Shown here one piece after another: positions 1 to 7,480 of a stretch of DNA of 40,920 nucleotides (positions are counted from its first letter, which is position 1; each line of letters opens with the position of its first letter). The stretch comes from CAZEHS01 sp964649745 (GTDB lineage Bacteria > Bacillota > Clostridia > Peptostreptococcales > Acidaminobacteraceae). The stretch is taken from assembly GCA_964649745.1 (NCBI GenBank), contig CAZYQI010000029.1, positions 1 through 40,920 of the forward strand, written 5' to 3'. The position numbers and the translations under genes are program-made. Below the pieces are notes generated by a model. It worked only from the letters and a program-made list of their open reading frames with translations, searched no databases and was not told the origin of the DNA.

Positions 1-44
1 AATCGTCACTGACCTAATCGAGGAGGATGAAAGCACAAAACTCT

Positions 45-632
45 TTACAGACCCTCTATTTCCTTATACTTGGAGAGTTCGCTTACAGCAGCGTTAATAT
101 CATCTGACTCATCAATTTCGATGACTGCATATTTCGACACCCTAGCTGGAGTGGCTTCTGTTGCAAACAATCTAAACTCACTCTGTTTCGCTTTGTCCTT
201 TTCTTTCTTTACTCTTCCGTCTATATATTTAATCTCTGTTTTTTGAAGACTCAGTTCTCTCTTGACCGCGTCCACAATTTGATCTAAGCCTTCTGGCGAC
301 TCAGATGATGTTGCCGACAAACTCAGGTCGCTTCTAACAGACTGAACAGCACCTCCAGGCATGACTGTCACACTGTCATTCGGGAGGTCCGGAATGCTTG
401 GGAAGTTCACTTCACTGTTTAATTGCCCGCCGAGACTACCACCCCGCATTTTGACTAGTATCTCCGTTTTATCCCGATTCGTCTTCTCAACGACATTGTT
501 AACTGGCGGTTCCACAGATGAAGCACTTGCAGTGAGAGTATCTGCAAACCCGTAACCGGTATTACTTAAAAGCATGATCAGGACTAGAATAACAGATATA
601 ATTCTGCTGACCATCGTTCTCTTTAGTGTCAT
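45..632 (-). CDS. Secreted protein, probably truncated (possible protease propeptide region)
   Basis: A protein of about 195 aa. It starts with a basic stretch and a hydrophobic segment ending near GYGFADT, a typical Sec signal peptide. I chose ATG 632; a TTG at 638 lies closer to the GGGAGG ribosome binding site and is also possible. The rest is low-complexity and Ser/Pro/Lys rich. The last 30 residues (SKYAVIEIDESDDINAAVS) have the feel of an inhibitor-I9 type propeptide of subtilases (a strand, then a helix), which would normally run into a catalytic domain. Here a TAA stops the frame, and only 44 bp of window remain, with no protease domain visible. It lies downstream of the fibronectin-III gene on the same strand, 121 bp away. 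The protease link is an inference and weak. Function unknown. Confidence 0.55.
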   Translation of the reverse strand: MTLKRTMVSRIISVILVLIMLLSNTGYGFADTLTASASSVEPPVNNVVEKTNRDKTEILVKMRGGSLGGQLNSEVNFPSIPDLPNDSVTVMPGGAVQSVRSDLSLSATSSESPEGLDQIVDAVKRELSLQKTEIKYIDGRVKKEKDKAKQSEFRLFATEATPARVSKYAVIEIDESDDINAAVSELSKYKEIEGL

Positions 633-753
633 AATCAACGGTTCCTCCCGAATATATTCATGTGATTGGTACCAAAACGTCTACTCACAACTTAAGAATT
701 CGCTTTTGCAGAGCTGAAAACCAACTTTAAAATCAATTCAGTTTTACAAGACA

Positions 754-3700
754 TCACTGTTTTTTATAAACCCGTATATAGGCGCCATAACCGATTGTAG
801 CCGAAATCGCCGGATTAGACTTGTTGAATTCATGTGATCGGCTTACTGGGCAAGGGTCCAAACTCATAGTATAGTAATAGTCTCGTGAATCAAAAATTTT
901 AGATCCATCAATAGAACATGCTAATCTTGGGCCCTTCCCATTCGGTGTATAGCCTACTATGAGCCAATCTGTGGCCACTCCAGCAGAATTCATGTTCATG
1001 TCTATGGTCTTTGTTTCATTTAACGTATTGATTTCACTCCGAATGAGTGCATACTGTTTGGAGTTATACGTTGTTTTCAGAGGTGCAGGAGTAATACTTG
1101 TGGATGCAGGGCTGGTCCCGATCGCATTTTTTGCAGTTACGGTGAATGTATAATCAGTTCCAGCAGCAAGCCCATTTACTGTCAGAGGGCTTCCTGAGCC
1201 GGTCGAACTTATCCCCCCCGGATTTGCAGTAACGGTGTAGGACGTTATAGGGCTTCCACCATCATATATTGGTTCAATAAAAGTTATGGTAGCTTGTCCA
1301 TTGTCACAGGTGCCATTCATAATTGCCGGAGCCCACGGCACCCCGACTGCGGGGATTATGCTGGCCGATTCTGTAGAAAAGCTTCCAGTTCCCACCGCAT
1401 TCGTCGCTTTCACAGTGAATGTGTACACTGTACCGTTAGTAAGACCGGTTACAACAATTGGACTGGAGGTCCCAGTGGCGATTGCCCCCCCTGGGCTTGC
1501 AGTCACTGTGTAAGAGGTTATCGGACTATTTCCATCACTCGATGGCGGATAAAACGAAACAAAGGCCTTTGTTGATCCTGGAGTTGCAGAAACATACTGA
1601 GGCGCTCCGGGCACAGATAGGAACGGGGTAACACTGGATGTAGGATTGGATGCAGGACCTGCTCCCACTGCATTTGCTGCTTTCACGGTAAAAGTATACG
1701 CTGTTCCGTTAGTCAGCCCGGTTACAACAATTGGACTGGATGTTCCCGTCACAGTAGCGCCGCCTGGACTTGCAGTCACTGTGTAAGAGGTTATCGGACT
1801 ATTCCCATCACTCGATGGTGCATAAAATGATACAGAGGCCTTTGTTGATCCTGGTTTTGCAGAAACATACTGAGGCACTCCAGGTACAGACAGGAATGGT
1901 ATTACACTTGAAGATGGTGTCGATGCAGGGCCCACACCCACTGCATTTGTGGCTTTCACAGTAAATGTATACGCGGTCCCGTTAGTCAGCCCGGTTACAA
2001 CAATTGGACTGGATGTTCCCGTCACCGTCGCGCCGCCTGGACTTGCAGTCACTGTGTAAGAGGTTATCGGACTATTCCCATCACTCGATGGTGCATAAAA
2101 TGATACAGAGGCCTTTGTTGATCCTGGACTTGCAGATACATACTGAGGCACTCCGGGTACAGACAGGAACGGTGTTACACTGGACGTAGGATTGGATGCA
2201 GGGCCTACTCCCACTGCATTTGTGGCTTTCACAGTAAATGTATACGCGGTCCCATTGGTCAACCCGGTTACAACGAGCGGGCTGGATAATCCAGTAACCG
2301 TTGCGCCACCTGGGCTTGCAGTCACTGTGTAAGCGGTTATCGGACTATTCCCATCACTCGATGGTGCATAAAATGATACAGAGGCCTTTGTTGATCCTGG
2401 ACTTGCAGATACATACTGAGGCACTCCGGGTACAGACAGGAACGGTGTTACACTGGACGTAGGATTGGATGCTGGGCTCACGCCCACTGCATTGACCGCT
2501 TTCACAGTGAATGTGTACGCGGTCCCATTAGTCAGCCCGGTTACGACAATTGGACTGGAAGTCCCAGTCGCGGTTGCGCCGCCTGGGCTTGCAGTCACTG
2601 TATACGATGTAATTGGGCGACCGCCATCTTCTACCGGTGCATAAAAACTCACTTTCACCTGACTGTTTCCCGCAATCGTACCGATGTATCGAGGTATCCC
2701 GGGTACCGATTCAGACGGGGTAACACTCGGTGATGATTCCGACGCAGGCCCGATCCCAGAGGCGTTCGTTGCTCTAACTGCAAATGTATAAGCCGTCCCA
2801 TTTGTTAACCCAGTCACGGAAATCGGACTGGTCTTCCCTGTAGTATTTATGCCACCAGGTGTTGACGTCACCGTATATGATGTAATAGGGCTACCGCCGT
2901 TATCCGGCGCGGTAAAGCTTACGGTGGCTTTGCGTACCCCCGCAACAGCTGTGACCCCAGTAGGAGCTGCTGGTAATAAGGTGGGCAGAGTAACACTGGC
3001 AGAAGGGGATGATGTAGTACCAGTACCGACTACATTTGTAGACTTTACCGTAAATGTATACGTCACTCCGTTCGTGAGTCCAGTCATCGTTATTGGACTG
3101 GATGTCCCCGTAGCTGTCTTTCCACCTGGATTTGCGGTCACCGTATACGATGTGATCGGGCTGCCACCATCGTCCCCAGCGACGAACGAAATGATCGCTT
3201 TTGCATTCTCCGTTGTAGCACTTACTCCGGTGGGTGCCGCCGGAGCTGTGACGTTTGCAAGAATACTGCTGGACGCTGTTGACGAACTGCTGGATCCTAC
3301 CGCATTGTTCGCCTTGACAAAAAATGTGTAAGCCGTACCTCTCGTCAGTCCGTTTATCATTACAGGACTTGTTAGGCCATTGGCCGTGATCCCACCCGGA
3401 TTCGAGGTTACTGTATATGAGGTAATTGGGCTGCCGCCGTTATCTGGTGCGGTGAAGAAGACTTTTGTCTGCACTGCATCTGTGGTTGCGGTGATTCCAG
3501 TAGGGACATCCGGTACTGTCGGCATCGGCGTAACAGGAGCGGATACAGCAGAAATCGGGCTGCCGCCTAACCCGTTTGTAGCCGTTACCGTAAAGGTATA
3601 AGGTGTACCGTTAGTTAGGCCAGACACAGTTAGTGGGCTATTTGCTCCAGAAACCGTTTTTCCACCTGGAGATGCGGTAACCGTGTACGATGTGATAAAG

Positions 3701-3978
3701 CTCCCCCCATTACAGGCTGGAGGGAGAAAACTCACTGTTACCTTTCCGTTACCGGACACCCCTGCGACATTTTGTGGCGCGGTAAATTGCATGGTTCCTT
3801 CTTCTGTAAGCAAGTTTCCGCTGGTGTCGTACGTATACTTGAGATTCCCGTTCTGACCGTTTACTTCCTTCAACAACCCGCCAGAATCATATTGGTACTG
3901 AAAGGTATCTGCAAAGCTTATAAAATTGACAGATAGAATTAACAAGAGTGCTGTGATTTTGGCTAATTGTCTCTTCAT
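754..3978 (-). CDS. Surface/secreted protein with YD-repeat stub and ten fibronectin type III domains
   Basis: A protein of 1074 aa. ATG 3978 is preceded by GGAGA seven bases upstream; a TTG at 3984 is a weaker alternative. Residues 1-24 form a signal peptide. Residues 25-65 hold two RHS/YD-type units (QYQYDSGG, KYTYDTSGNLL). Then come ten fibronectin-III domains of about 90 residues, each with the signatures SPITSYTVTxxPGG and GLTNGTxYTFTVxAxNAVG. A unique C-terminal domain of about 105 residues with two Cys follows; it contains the segment DWLIVGYTPNGKGPR and I do not recognise it. Domains 6-9 are nearly identical to each other. There is no LPXTG motif or SLH domain, so the protein is probably released or held by an unknown means. 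FnIII repeats usually serve as spacers or for binding other proteins or polysaccharides; the ligand cannot be told. Domain calls are firm, function is open. Confidence 0.9.
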   Translation of the reverse strand: MKRQLAKITALLLILSVNFISFADTFQYQYDSGGLLKEVNGQNGNLKYTYDTSGNLLTEEGTMQFTAPQNVAGVSGNGKVTVSFLPPACNGGSFITSYTVTASPGGKTVSGANSPLTVSGLTNGTPYTFTVTATNGLGGSPISAVSAPVTPMPTVPDVPTGITATTDAVQTKVFFTAPDNGGSPITSYTVTSNPGGITANGLTSPVMINGLTRGTAYTFFVKANNAVGSSSSSTASSSILANVTAPAAPTGVSATTENAKAIISFVAGDDGGSPITSYTVTANPGGKTATGTSSPITMTGLTNGVTYTFTVKSTNVVGTGTTSSPSASVTLPTLLPAAPTGVTAVAGVRKATVSFTAPDNGGSPITSYTVTSTPGGINTTGKTSPISVTGLTNGTAYTFAVRATNASGIGPASESSPSVTPSESVPGIPRYIGTIAGNSQVKVSFYAPVEDGGRPITSYTVTASPGGATATGTSSPIVVTGLTNGTAYTFTVKAVNAVGVSPASNPTSSVTPFLSVPGVPQYVSASPGSTKASVSFYAPSSDGNSPITAYTVTASPGGATVTGLSSPLVVTGLTNGTAYTFTVKATNAVGVGPASNPTSSVTPFLSVPGVPQYVSASPGSTKASVSFYAPSSDGNSPITSYTVTASPGGATVTGTSSPIVVTGLTNGTAYTFTVKATNAVGVGPASTPSSSVIPFLSVPGVPQYVSAKPGSTKASVSFYAPSSDGNSPITSYTVTASPGGATVTGTSSPIVVTGLTNGTAYTFTVKAANAVGAGPASNPTSSVTPFLSVPGAPQYVSATPGSTKAFVSFYPPSSDGNSPITSYTVTASPGGAIATGTSSPIVVTGLTNGTVYTFTVKATNAVGTGSFSTESASIIPAVGVPWAPAIMNGTCDNGQATITFIEPIYDGGSPITSYTVTANPGGISSTGSGSPLTVNGLAAGTDYTFTVTAKNAIGTSPASTSITPAPLKTTYNSKQYALIRSEINTLNETKTIDMNMNSAGVATDWLIVGYTPNGKGPRLACSIDGSKIFDSRDYYYTMSLDPCPVSRSHEFNKSNPAISATIGYGAYIRVYKKQ
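1351..2442 (-). repeat. Tandem 273-bp coding repeats (FnIII domains 6-9)
   Basis: Four adjacent units of 273 bp (91 codons) inside the fibronectin-III gene are almost the same at DNA level. The anchor TCGGACT recurs at 1521, 1794, 2067 and 2340, exactly 273 bp apart. The outer domains are clearly diverged, so the central units look recently duplicated or kept alike by recombination. Confidence 0.9.
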
Positions 3979-4247
3979 TTTCAAATCTCCTCATTAGAGT
4001 GATTACGGATGATTTTCCGAGTAGTGTAACTTTAAAATGTTCTGCAGAGCTCTTGAGCATTTTTAAATTTTGTCATTGCACCTCCCCCTATCGTCAAGCA
4101 TGATATTTCGGACCAAATAACCCACATAACTATTAATTCGTTTTTTCAACATGATTATCATATGTAAATTATCTGTATCCTGATCTTGCGCTTCATATTA
4201 TGTGCAATTTAAGGGTATAGAGCTCTATTCATCTGCTTTGTGGGGCA

Positions 4248-4658
4248 TTATAAGTTAGGTCCTATATCCAGACTGGAAAACCGAATGCTTCCATTTTCTT
4301 TCAATTCTGATATAGCTAAAACCACTGCAACATCACGGACTTCATCCTTGATTATCGCAACATGACCAGCCTGATCAATTAAGGTCCCACCCCCACGTTA
4401 ACTCGTCCTGGTTCTTCCCTACGTCCATAAAATATCATCATGCTTGACAATTGCTACGCCGTAAAAATCATTTATTGAAAGAGAACAAACGGCCGCTTTT
4501 ATTATCTGTATTGGAGTTTGACAATCAAGAATCGTCAAGTTGTCCCACTCTATTGAAGTCAATCGCCCACAAACGGCAACCAGGCTTGATGACGTACCCC
4601 TAATCTCTGCAATGCAGTAATCACCTCTTTCATTTTTATTGCTAAACGCGCCTCTACC
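4248..4658 (-). pseudogene. Decayed reading frame of unknown family, two in-frame stops
   Basis: Read leftward in a single frame, this stretch gives a plausible protein-like sequence (SIEWDNLTILDCQTPI, SINDFYGVAIVKHDDILWT). It is broken by TAG at 4419-4421 and a TAA near 4401, then continues (LIDQAGHVAIIKDEVRDVA, VVLAISELKENGSIRF) to a TAA at 4248. No convincing start codon with a ribosome binding site is seen. It follows the C39-like fragment on the same strand. I do not recognise the family; a degraded gene is the best reading, but chance open frame cannot be excluded. Confidence 0.35.
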
Positions 4659-4953
4659 TCAAGTAACCTGCATCAGGTCCTTTGGTCATAACAACAAAGC
4701 CCCCCTGGGTGTCACCGAGGAGGCATGGAACGGGCTGTTTGGAAAGGGGTTCCGGTTTTACCCGGACACCCTTCATTTTGAGGTTGGCGCGTTTACCAAT
4801 AAGGAGCAATTCATCCCGGGTGGCATCCCGGCCCTCCAGAGCAAAGCTGTGGTCAATTTGGGCACCGTCCAGAGCTACCTGATTGAGCTGAGCCAGGATG
4901 ATGAGGCTCTGGACGGATTTCTTTATTGTGATATCACTGCCTGTTTCTGACAT
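4654..4953 (-). pseudogene. N-terminal fragment of type I secretion ABC transporter (C39-like peptidase domain)
   Basis: A frame of 99 aa with a fair ribosome binding site (AGAGGG, nine bases before ATG 4953). The order of motifs matches the degenerate C39-like domain at the start of HlyB/LssB-type secretion ATPases: SLIILAQLNQVALDGAQI, then the segment around RDELLLIGKRANLKMKGVRV, then a Pro-rich turn and GGFVVMTK. In full proteins this domain of about 130 residues is followed by six membrane segments and a nucleotide-binding domain of more than 550 residues in all. Here a TAG ends the frame after GYLR and none of that follows. The catalytic Cys of true C39 peptidases is absent, as is normal for the secretion subfamily. 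Such transporters export repeat-rich proteins, so it may be a relic of the machinery for the nearby surface protein; that is inference. Confidence 0.6.
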
Positions 4954-5409
4954 GGTATATGCCCTCTATTCTTTTTTCGACATTATTCGACAAAATTCGA
5001 CAAAATTATAATTTTATAAATGCACAGACACTATTTATATTATCTTTGGCGTTTATAAGTATTAATATACCGTCATTTTACGCGTGACGCAATATCTAGT
5101 TTTAGCAACAATGCCTATAGAAGCTTATTATTACCATTTCAAAACATAACATACGTACCCAATACCACGTAGCCCTTGATTCCACTATTCCTACAAGCAT
5201 TCACTGAAAGAAGCCATTTCATTGCGTCGATGAAATGGCTTCTTTCAGTGAATCACTCACCTATTTATTTTTTAAGTTCTCTCATTTATCTAAAGCATGC
5301 GAAAAAATTCAGCCAGCTTTGAAAGTGCCAAAGGGGTCAGACTAGGCCAAAGAAATTAATCACAACATTTTTTAATTATCGCCCTCGGGATAACTTAACT
5401 TCTTTTGCC
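4954..5409. other. AT-rich gap without an intact gene
   Basis: This gap of 456 bp holds no credible intact gene. It shows three close TTCGACA repeats at about 4976-5004, just upstream of the C39-like fragment, and a long perfect hairpin at 5199-5253 listed separately. Near 5327-5350 is a motif AAAGGGGTCAGAC of a kind often found around IS200-like repeats; I see no transposase with it. Confidence 0.5.
5199..5253. repeat. Perfect 23-24 bp inverted repeat (strong hairpin)
   Basis: The left arm 5199-5222 and right arm 5230-5253 are exact reverse complements around a 7-base loop. A T-rich run lies about ten bases to the right, so it could end rightward transcripts. The stem is much longer than an ordinary terminator, so a relic of a mobile-element end is an alternative. 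Confidence 0.8.
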
Positions 5410-5565
5410 TCATCCTTGTGACCCTTCCTCGTTGACATTTCCGGCCGACGGGATTCCATGGACATAGATCCAAGGTTTGTACTCCATGCCAGATCCCGTT
5501 CCACGACCGCCTGCTATGTATTTCCTGTATTTAGCTTCTGTCCATTCATACTTTTTCTTTCGCAT
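5410..5565 (-). pseudogene. tnsA: TnsA endonuclease N-terminal fragment (Tn7-like transposition)
   Basis: A frame of 51 aa starting MRKKKYEWTEAKYRKYI. The pattern WTE, then a basic helix, GRGTGSGMEYKPWIYVHGIP and S-x-G is the recognisable start of the TnsA family, the endonuclease subunit that cuts the 5' ends of Tn7-like transposons together with TnsB. Full TnsA is about 220-280 aa with a PD-(D/E)xK-type catalytic core; none of that core is present, because a TGA comes at residue 52 and the downstream frames show no continuation. It points away from the repeat-rich end at 5578-5704, just as tnsA does at the end of Tn7. Too short for the ORF list and surely inactive. The match is from pattern memory, not a search. 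Confidence 0.6.
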
Positions 5566-5577
5566 AAAAAAACCACC

Positions 5578-5704
5578 TTATTCAGTACTAAAATAGTCTA
5601 CCAAATAATGGTGGTTTAGTGTGTAGGATTATTGTGATTTGTGTATAGTTTTTTTATTCAGTGACCTTTTTTTATTCAGTGTACACCTTTTTTATTCGTT
5701 CACA
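5578..5704. mobile_element. Tn7-like transposon end with repeated TnsB-type sites
   Basis: Four copies of a TTATTCAGT-like 9-mer start at 5578, 5654, 5672 and 5692 (the last is TTATTCGTT). The three outer ones carry a T-run in front and are spaced 18 and 20 bp apart. The array ends in TTCACA at 5699-5704, so the element, read from outside, begins TGTGAA, fitting the TGT...ACA rule of Tn7-type ends. The TnsA fragment starts 13 bp inside the innermost site. The chromosomal side begins at 5705, and the stop codon of the DJ-1/PfpI gene is 19 bp further. The second end is not in the window, so target duplication cannot be tested. Confidence 0.55.
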
Positions 5705-5723
5705 GCTGGGCCTCTGGGATTCG

Positions 5724-6275
5724 TCAGTTATGGGCCACAATCAGCCCTTCCCTCAAATTCCTGGCCTTTTCAACCCCTACAGCCACTTCCACCAGCTTCA
5801 GGGCAAACTCCAGGGCGGTTCCTGCCCCACGGGAGGTGATGATGTGTCCATCCTGCACCACGGGGGCATGTACGATTTCGGCTCCCTCCAGCTGGGGTTC
5901 AAAGCCGGGATAGCAGGTTGCCTTCAATCCTTTGAGTATGCCGAGACCCCCAAGAACCAGGGGTGCTGCGCAAATGGCCCCAATCCATTTTTCTTCAGAA
6001 TGGTATTTTTTCAAAACCTCTCCCAGCTTGTGGTTGGCAGCCAGATTGTTGGTTCCGGGCATTCCTCCCGGCAGGATGAGCATATCCGCCCCTTGATGAT
6101 CCACGTACTCAAACAGTTCGTCTGTAATCACAGGGATTCCGTGGGCACCCACCACTTCCCGGGTGCCGGCGACAGAGACCGTGGTGATGTCGAGCCCTGC
6201 CCGCCTGAGAACATCTACCACTGTAACCGCTTCAATCTCTTCAAAGCCCTTGGCAAAAAAAACGTACCCCTTCAT
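5724..6275 (-). CDS. DJ-1/PfpI family protein (YajL/ThiJ type)
   Basis: A protein of 183 aa from ATG 6275, which has GGGAGG at nine bases; the ATG at 6281 lies too close to that site. It covers the whole DJ-1 family fold: the acid site FEEIEA (Glu15 equals DJ-1 Glu18), the PGGMPGTNNL loop, and the nucleophile elbow AICAAP with Cys102 equal to DJ-1 Cys106. SRGAGTALEFAL near the C-terminus is typical of the group. Members act in the cytoplasm as glyoxalase/deglycase-like or redox-responsive proteins; the exact reaction is disputed in the literature. It is the last gene of the crcB-crcB-DUF190 run, 46 bp behind DUF190. Its 3' end appears to be the insertion point of the Tn7-like element. Confidence 0.9.
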   Translation of the reverse strand: MKGYVFFAKGFEEIEAVTVVDVLRRAGLDITTVSVAGTREVVGAHGIPVITDELFEYVDHQGADMLILPGGMPGTNNLAANHKLGEVLKKYHSEEKWIGAICAAPLVLGGLGILKGLKATCYPGFEPQLEGAEIVHAPVVQDGHIITSRGAGTALEFALKLVEVAVGVEKARNLREGLIVAHN

Positions 6276-6321
6276 CCGCATCTCCCTCCCATGATAAGAA
6301 CCCCCGGAAACTTCTTTCTGT

Positions 6322-6645
6322 TCACTCCGCCGTCAGCTGGGTGACTTCCTCAACTGTTACAATACCCTCTGTCACCCAGGGCACCACAACTTTTGCGAAT
6401 GCATCTATTCGTTCTTTTGTATCGACAATGTCTATCACAATCGGGAGATTCCCGCTGAGCTCAATCAGCCGCACCATATGGGTATGGCCCGCCCTGCCAT
6501 AACCGGCAATACCCCGCAGAACTGTGATGCCCGCCATCCCGTCATCTCTGGTTTTTTTTAGAATCAGCTCAAAAAGGCAGTGTCCTTCGTGTCTGGCCGC
6601 TTCTGTCGTGTAGATCCGAAGCCTTGTTTTCACCTGTACATTCAT
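6322..6645 (-). CDS. DUF190 family PII-like protein
   Basis: A protein of 107 aa. ATG 6645 overlaps the upstream crcB stop as ATGA and has GGAGG six bases before it, so the longer upstream frame is spurious. The sequence fits DUF190: KTRLRIYTTEAARHEGH, LYEL-like helix, then AGITVLRGIAGYGRAG and a strand LPIVIDIVD followed by a helix. DUF190 proteins fold like PII signalling proteins and form trimers. They are commonly encoded beside crcB, as here, which suggests a regulatory or accessory role in fluoride export or a response to a small ligand. The ligand is not known. Confidence 0.88.
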   Translation of the reverse strand: MNVQVKTRLRIYTTEAARHEGHCLFELILKKTRDDGMAGITVLRGIAGYGRAGHTHMVRLIELSGNLPIVIDIVDTKERIDAFAKVVVPWVTEGIVTVEEVTQLTAE

Positions 6646-7010
6646 AGACATCCTCCCCCCAGGCGGTAGCCCAGTGTGAACAGAACCATCCCAACCCCCA
6701 GGGCTCCGCAAATATTCAGAAAAGCAGAGGCATATTCTCCTTCTTCCACCAGCCTGAAGGTTTCCAGCATCCAGGTTGAAAAGGTGGTAAGGCCCCCCAG
6801 AATGCCGGTCCCGCAAAAAAGCATCCATAAGGGCGCCGCAGCGCTTCCCTGGAGGGCGCCCATCAGAAACGCCCCCGCTGCATTGACCATCAGTGTACCC
6901 CAGGGAAAGAGCCCCTTAAAACGGTCTCCCGCCCATCGAGCCACCCCATACCGGCACACGCTGCCGATACTTCCGCCGATGCCAACCCATATCCAAAGGC
7001 CGCTACTCAT
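6642..7010 (-). CDS. crcB: Fluoride channel Fluc subunit (CrcB), second copy
   Basis: A small membrane protein of 122 aa with four hydrophobic segments. It shows the Fluc marks: GGSIGSVCRYGVARW at the first helix, WGTLMVNAAGAF at the second, and the central LGGLTTFSTWMLE motif whose TTFS carries a Phe-box residue of the pore. Fluc channels let fluoride leak out as dual-topology dimers. I prefer ATG 7010 to GTG 7019; it overlaps the stop of the first crcB, showing translational coupling. Adjacent paired crcB genes in Gram-positives often encode the two opposite-facing halves of a heterodimer, and the divergent sequences here fit that. Confidence 0.92.
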   Translation of the reverse strand: MSSGLWIWVGIGGSIGSVCRYGVARWAGDRFKGLFPWGTLMVNAAGAFLMGALQGSAAAPLWMLFCGTGILGGLTTFSTWMLETFRLVEEGEYASAFLNICGALGVGMVLFTLGYRLGGGCL

Positions 7011-7404
7011 GACGCTCACCGGCCCATCTCATGAGCATCCGGGCTGTCAGTATCCCTGAAAAGGCTGCCATCATGCCGCCGGCAGCTGAAGAAAACAGGT
7101 AAAGGCCCGTCATACCGACTCCGTATCCGCCGGCAAGCCCAAAGGCTTCGCTGCATAAGCCCGAGAAGGTTGTAAACGCACCCAAAAATCCCGTGGAAAT
7201 GGCTGCCCGCATAAATGCCGACACCTTCAGCCTTTCAAGGCTCAGTTCGAGGAAAAGCCCCAGCAGGAAGGCTCCCAGCAGGTTAATCATCAGTATGTTC
7301 AGGGGAACACCGCCCCATAGAAACGCGCTTTTGGAAAACTCAAAACGTGCCAGAGCCCCAGCAAAACCCCCAAGGGCTACCCCAATCCATGTATTGTCCT
7401 TCAT
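7003..7404 (-). CDS. crcB: Fluoride channel Fluc subunit (CrcB), first copy
   Basis: A protein of 133 aa with four membrane segments, GGFAGALARFEF near the start, an NILMINLLGAFLLG helix and the pore motif GFLGAFTTFSGL. ATG 7404 has GGAG at six bases; TTG 7416 is the alternative. It is the first gene of a leftward run crcB-crcB-DUF190-pfpI. I looked for a fluoride riboswitch in the 80 bp upstream and saw none: the space is short and occupied by the terminator of the previous gene. Partner of the copy at 6642-7010. Confidence 0.92.
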   Translation of the reverse strand: MKDNTWIGVALGGFAGALARFEFSKSAFLWGGVPLNILMINLLGAFLLGLFLELSLERLKVSAFMRAAISTGFLGAFTTFSGLCSEAFGLAGGYGVGMTGLYLFSSAAGGMMAAFSGILTARMLMRWAGERHE

Positions 7405-7449
7405 CAGCTGCTCCAATCCACCTTCATATTGCCTATGCTCTCAATCATA

Positions 7450-7480
7450 GCAAAAAGAAGCAGGCCGGGCAACCGGGCCC
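7450..7480 (-). terminator. Intrinsic terminator after the hemerythrin-like gene
   Basis: Read leftward, a GC-rich stem GGCCCGG / CCCGGCC (one mismatch, three-base loop) is followed by CTGCTTCTTTTTG. It begins within about ten bases of the stop at 7481 and so closes that transcript before crcB. Confidence 0.6.

Noticed and set aside
1351..2442. Regular 273-bp repeats considered as a CRISPR-like array
   Set aside because: Units are contiguous, coding and keep the reading frame; there are no short repeats with unique spacers anywhere in the window.
2849..3331. Long rightward open frame inside the fibronectin-III gene
   Set aside because: It is antisense to a repetitive coding region and mirrors its codon pattern; no ribosome binding site and no known domain.
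4090..4450. Inverted copies of a GTCAAGCATGAT motif flanking about 340 bp
   Set aside because: Match is only 12-13 bp with an offset, one copy lies in the decayed frame; no transposase or other element marks.
4639..4950. Rightward frame of 103 codons over the C39-like fragment
   Set aside because: The leftward frame has the ribosome binding site and matches a known domain; this one has neither.
5661..6344. Rightward 227-codon frame over the DJ-1 gene
   Set aside because: Starts within the transposon-end repeats and runs antisense to an unmistakable DJ-1 family gene.
7405..7480. Possible fluoride riboswitch ahead of crcB
   Set aside because: The short gap shows a terminator stem but none of the conserved crcB-motif blocks.
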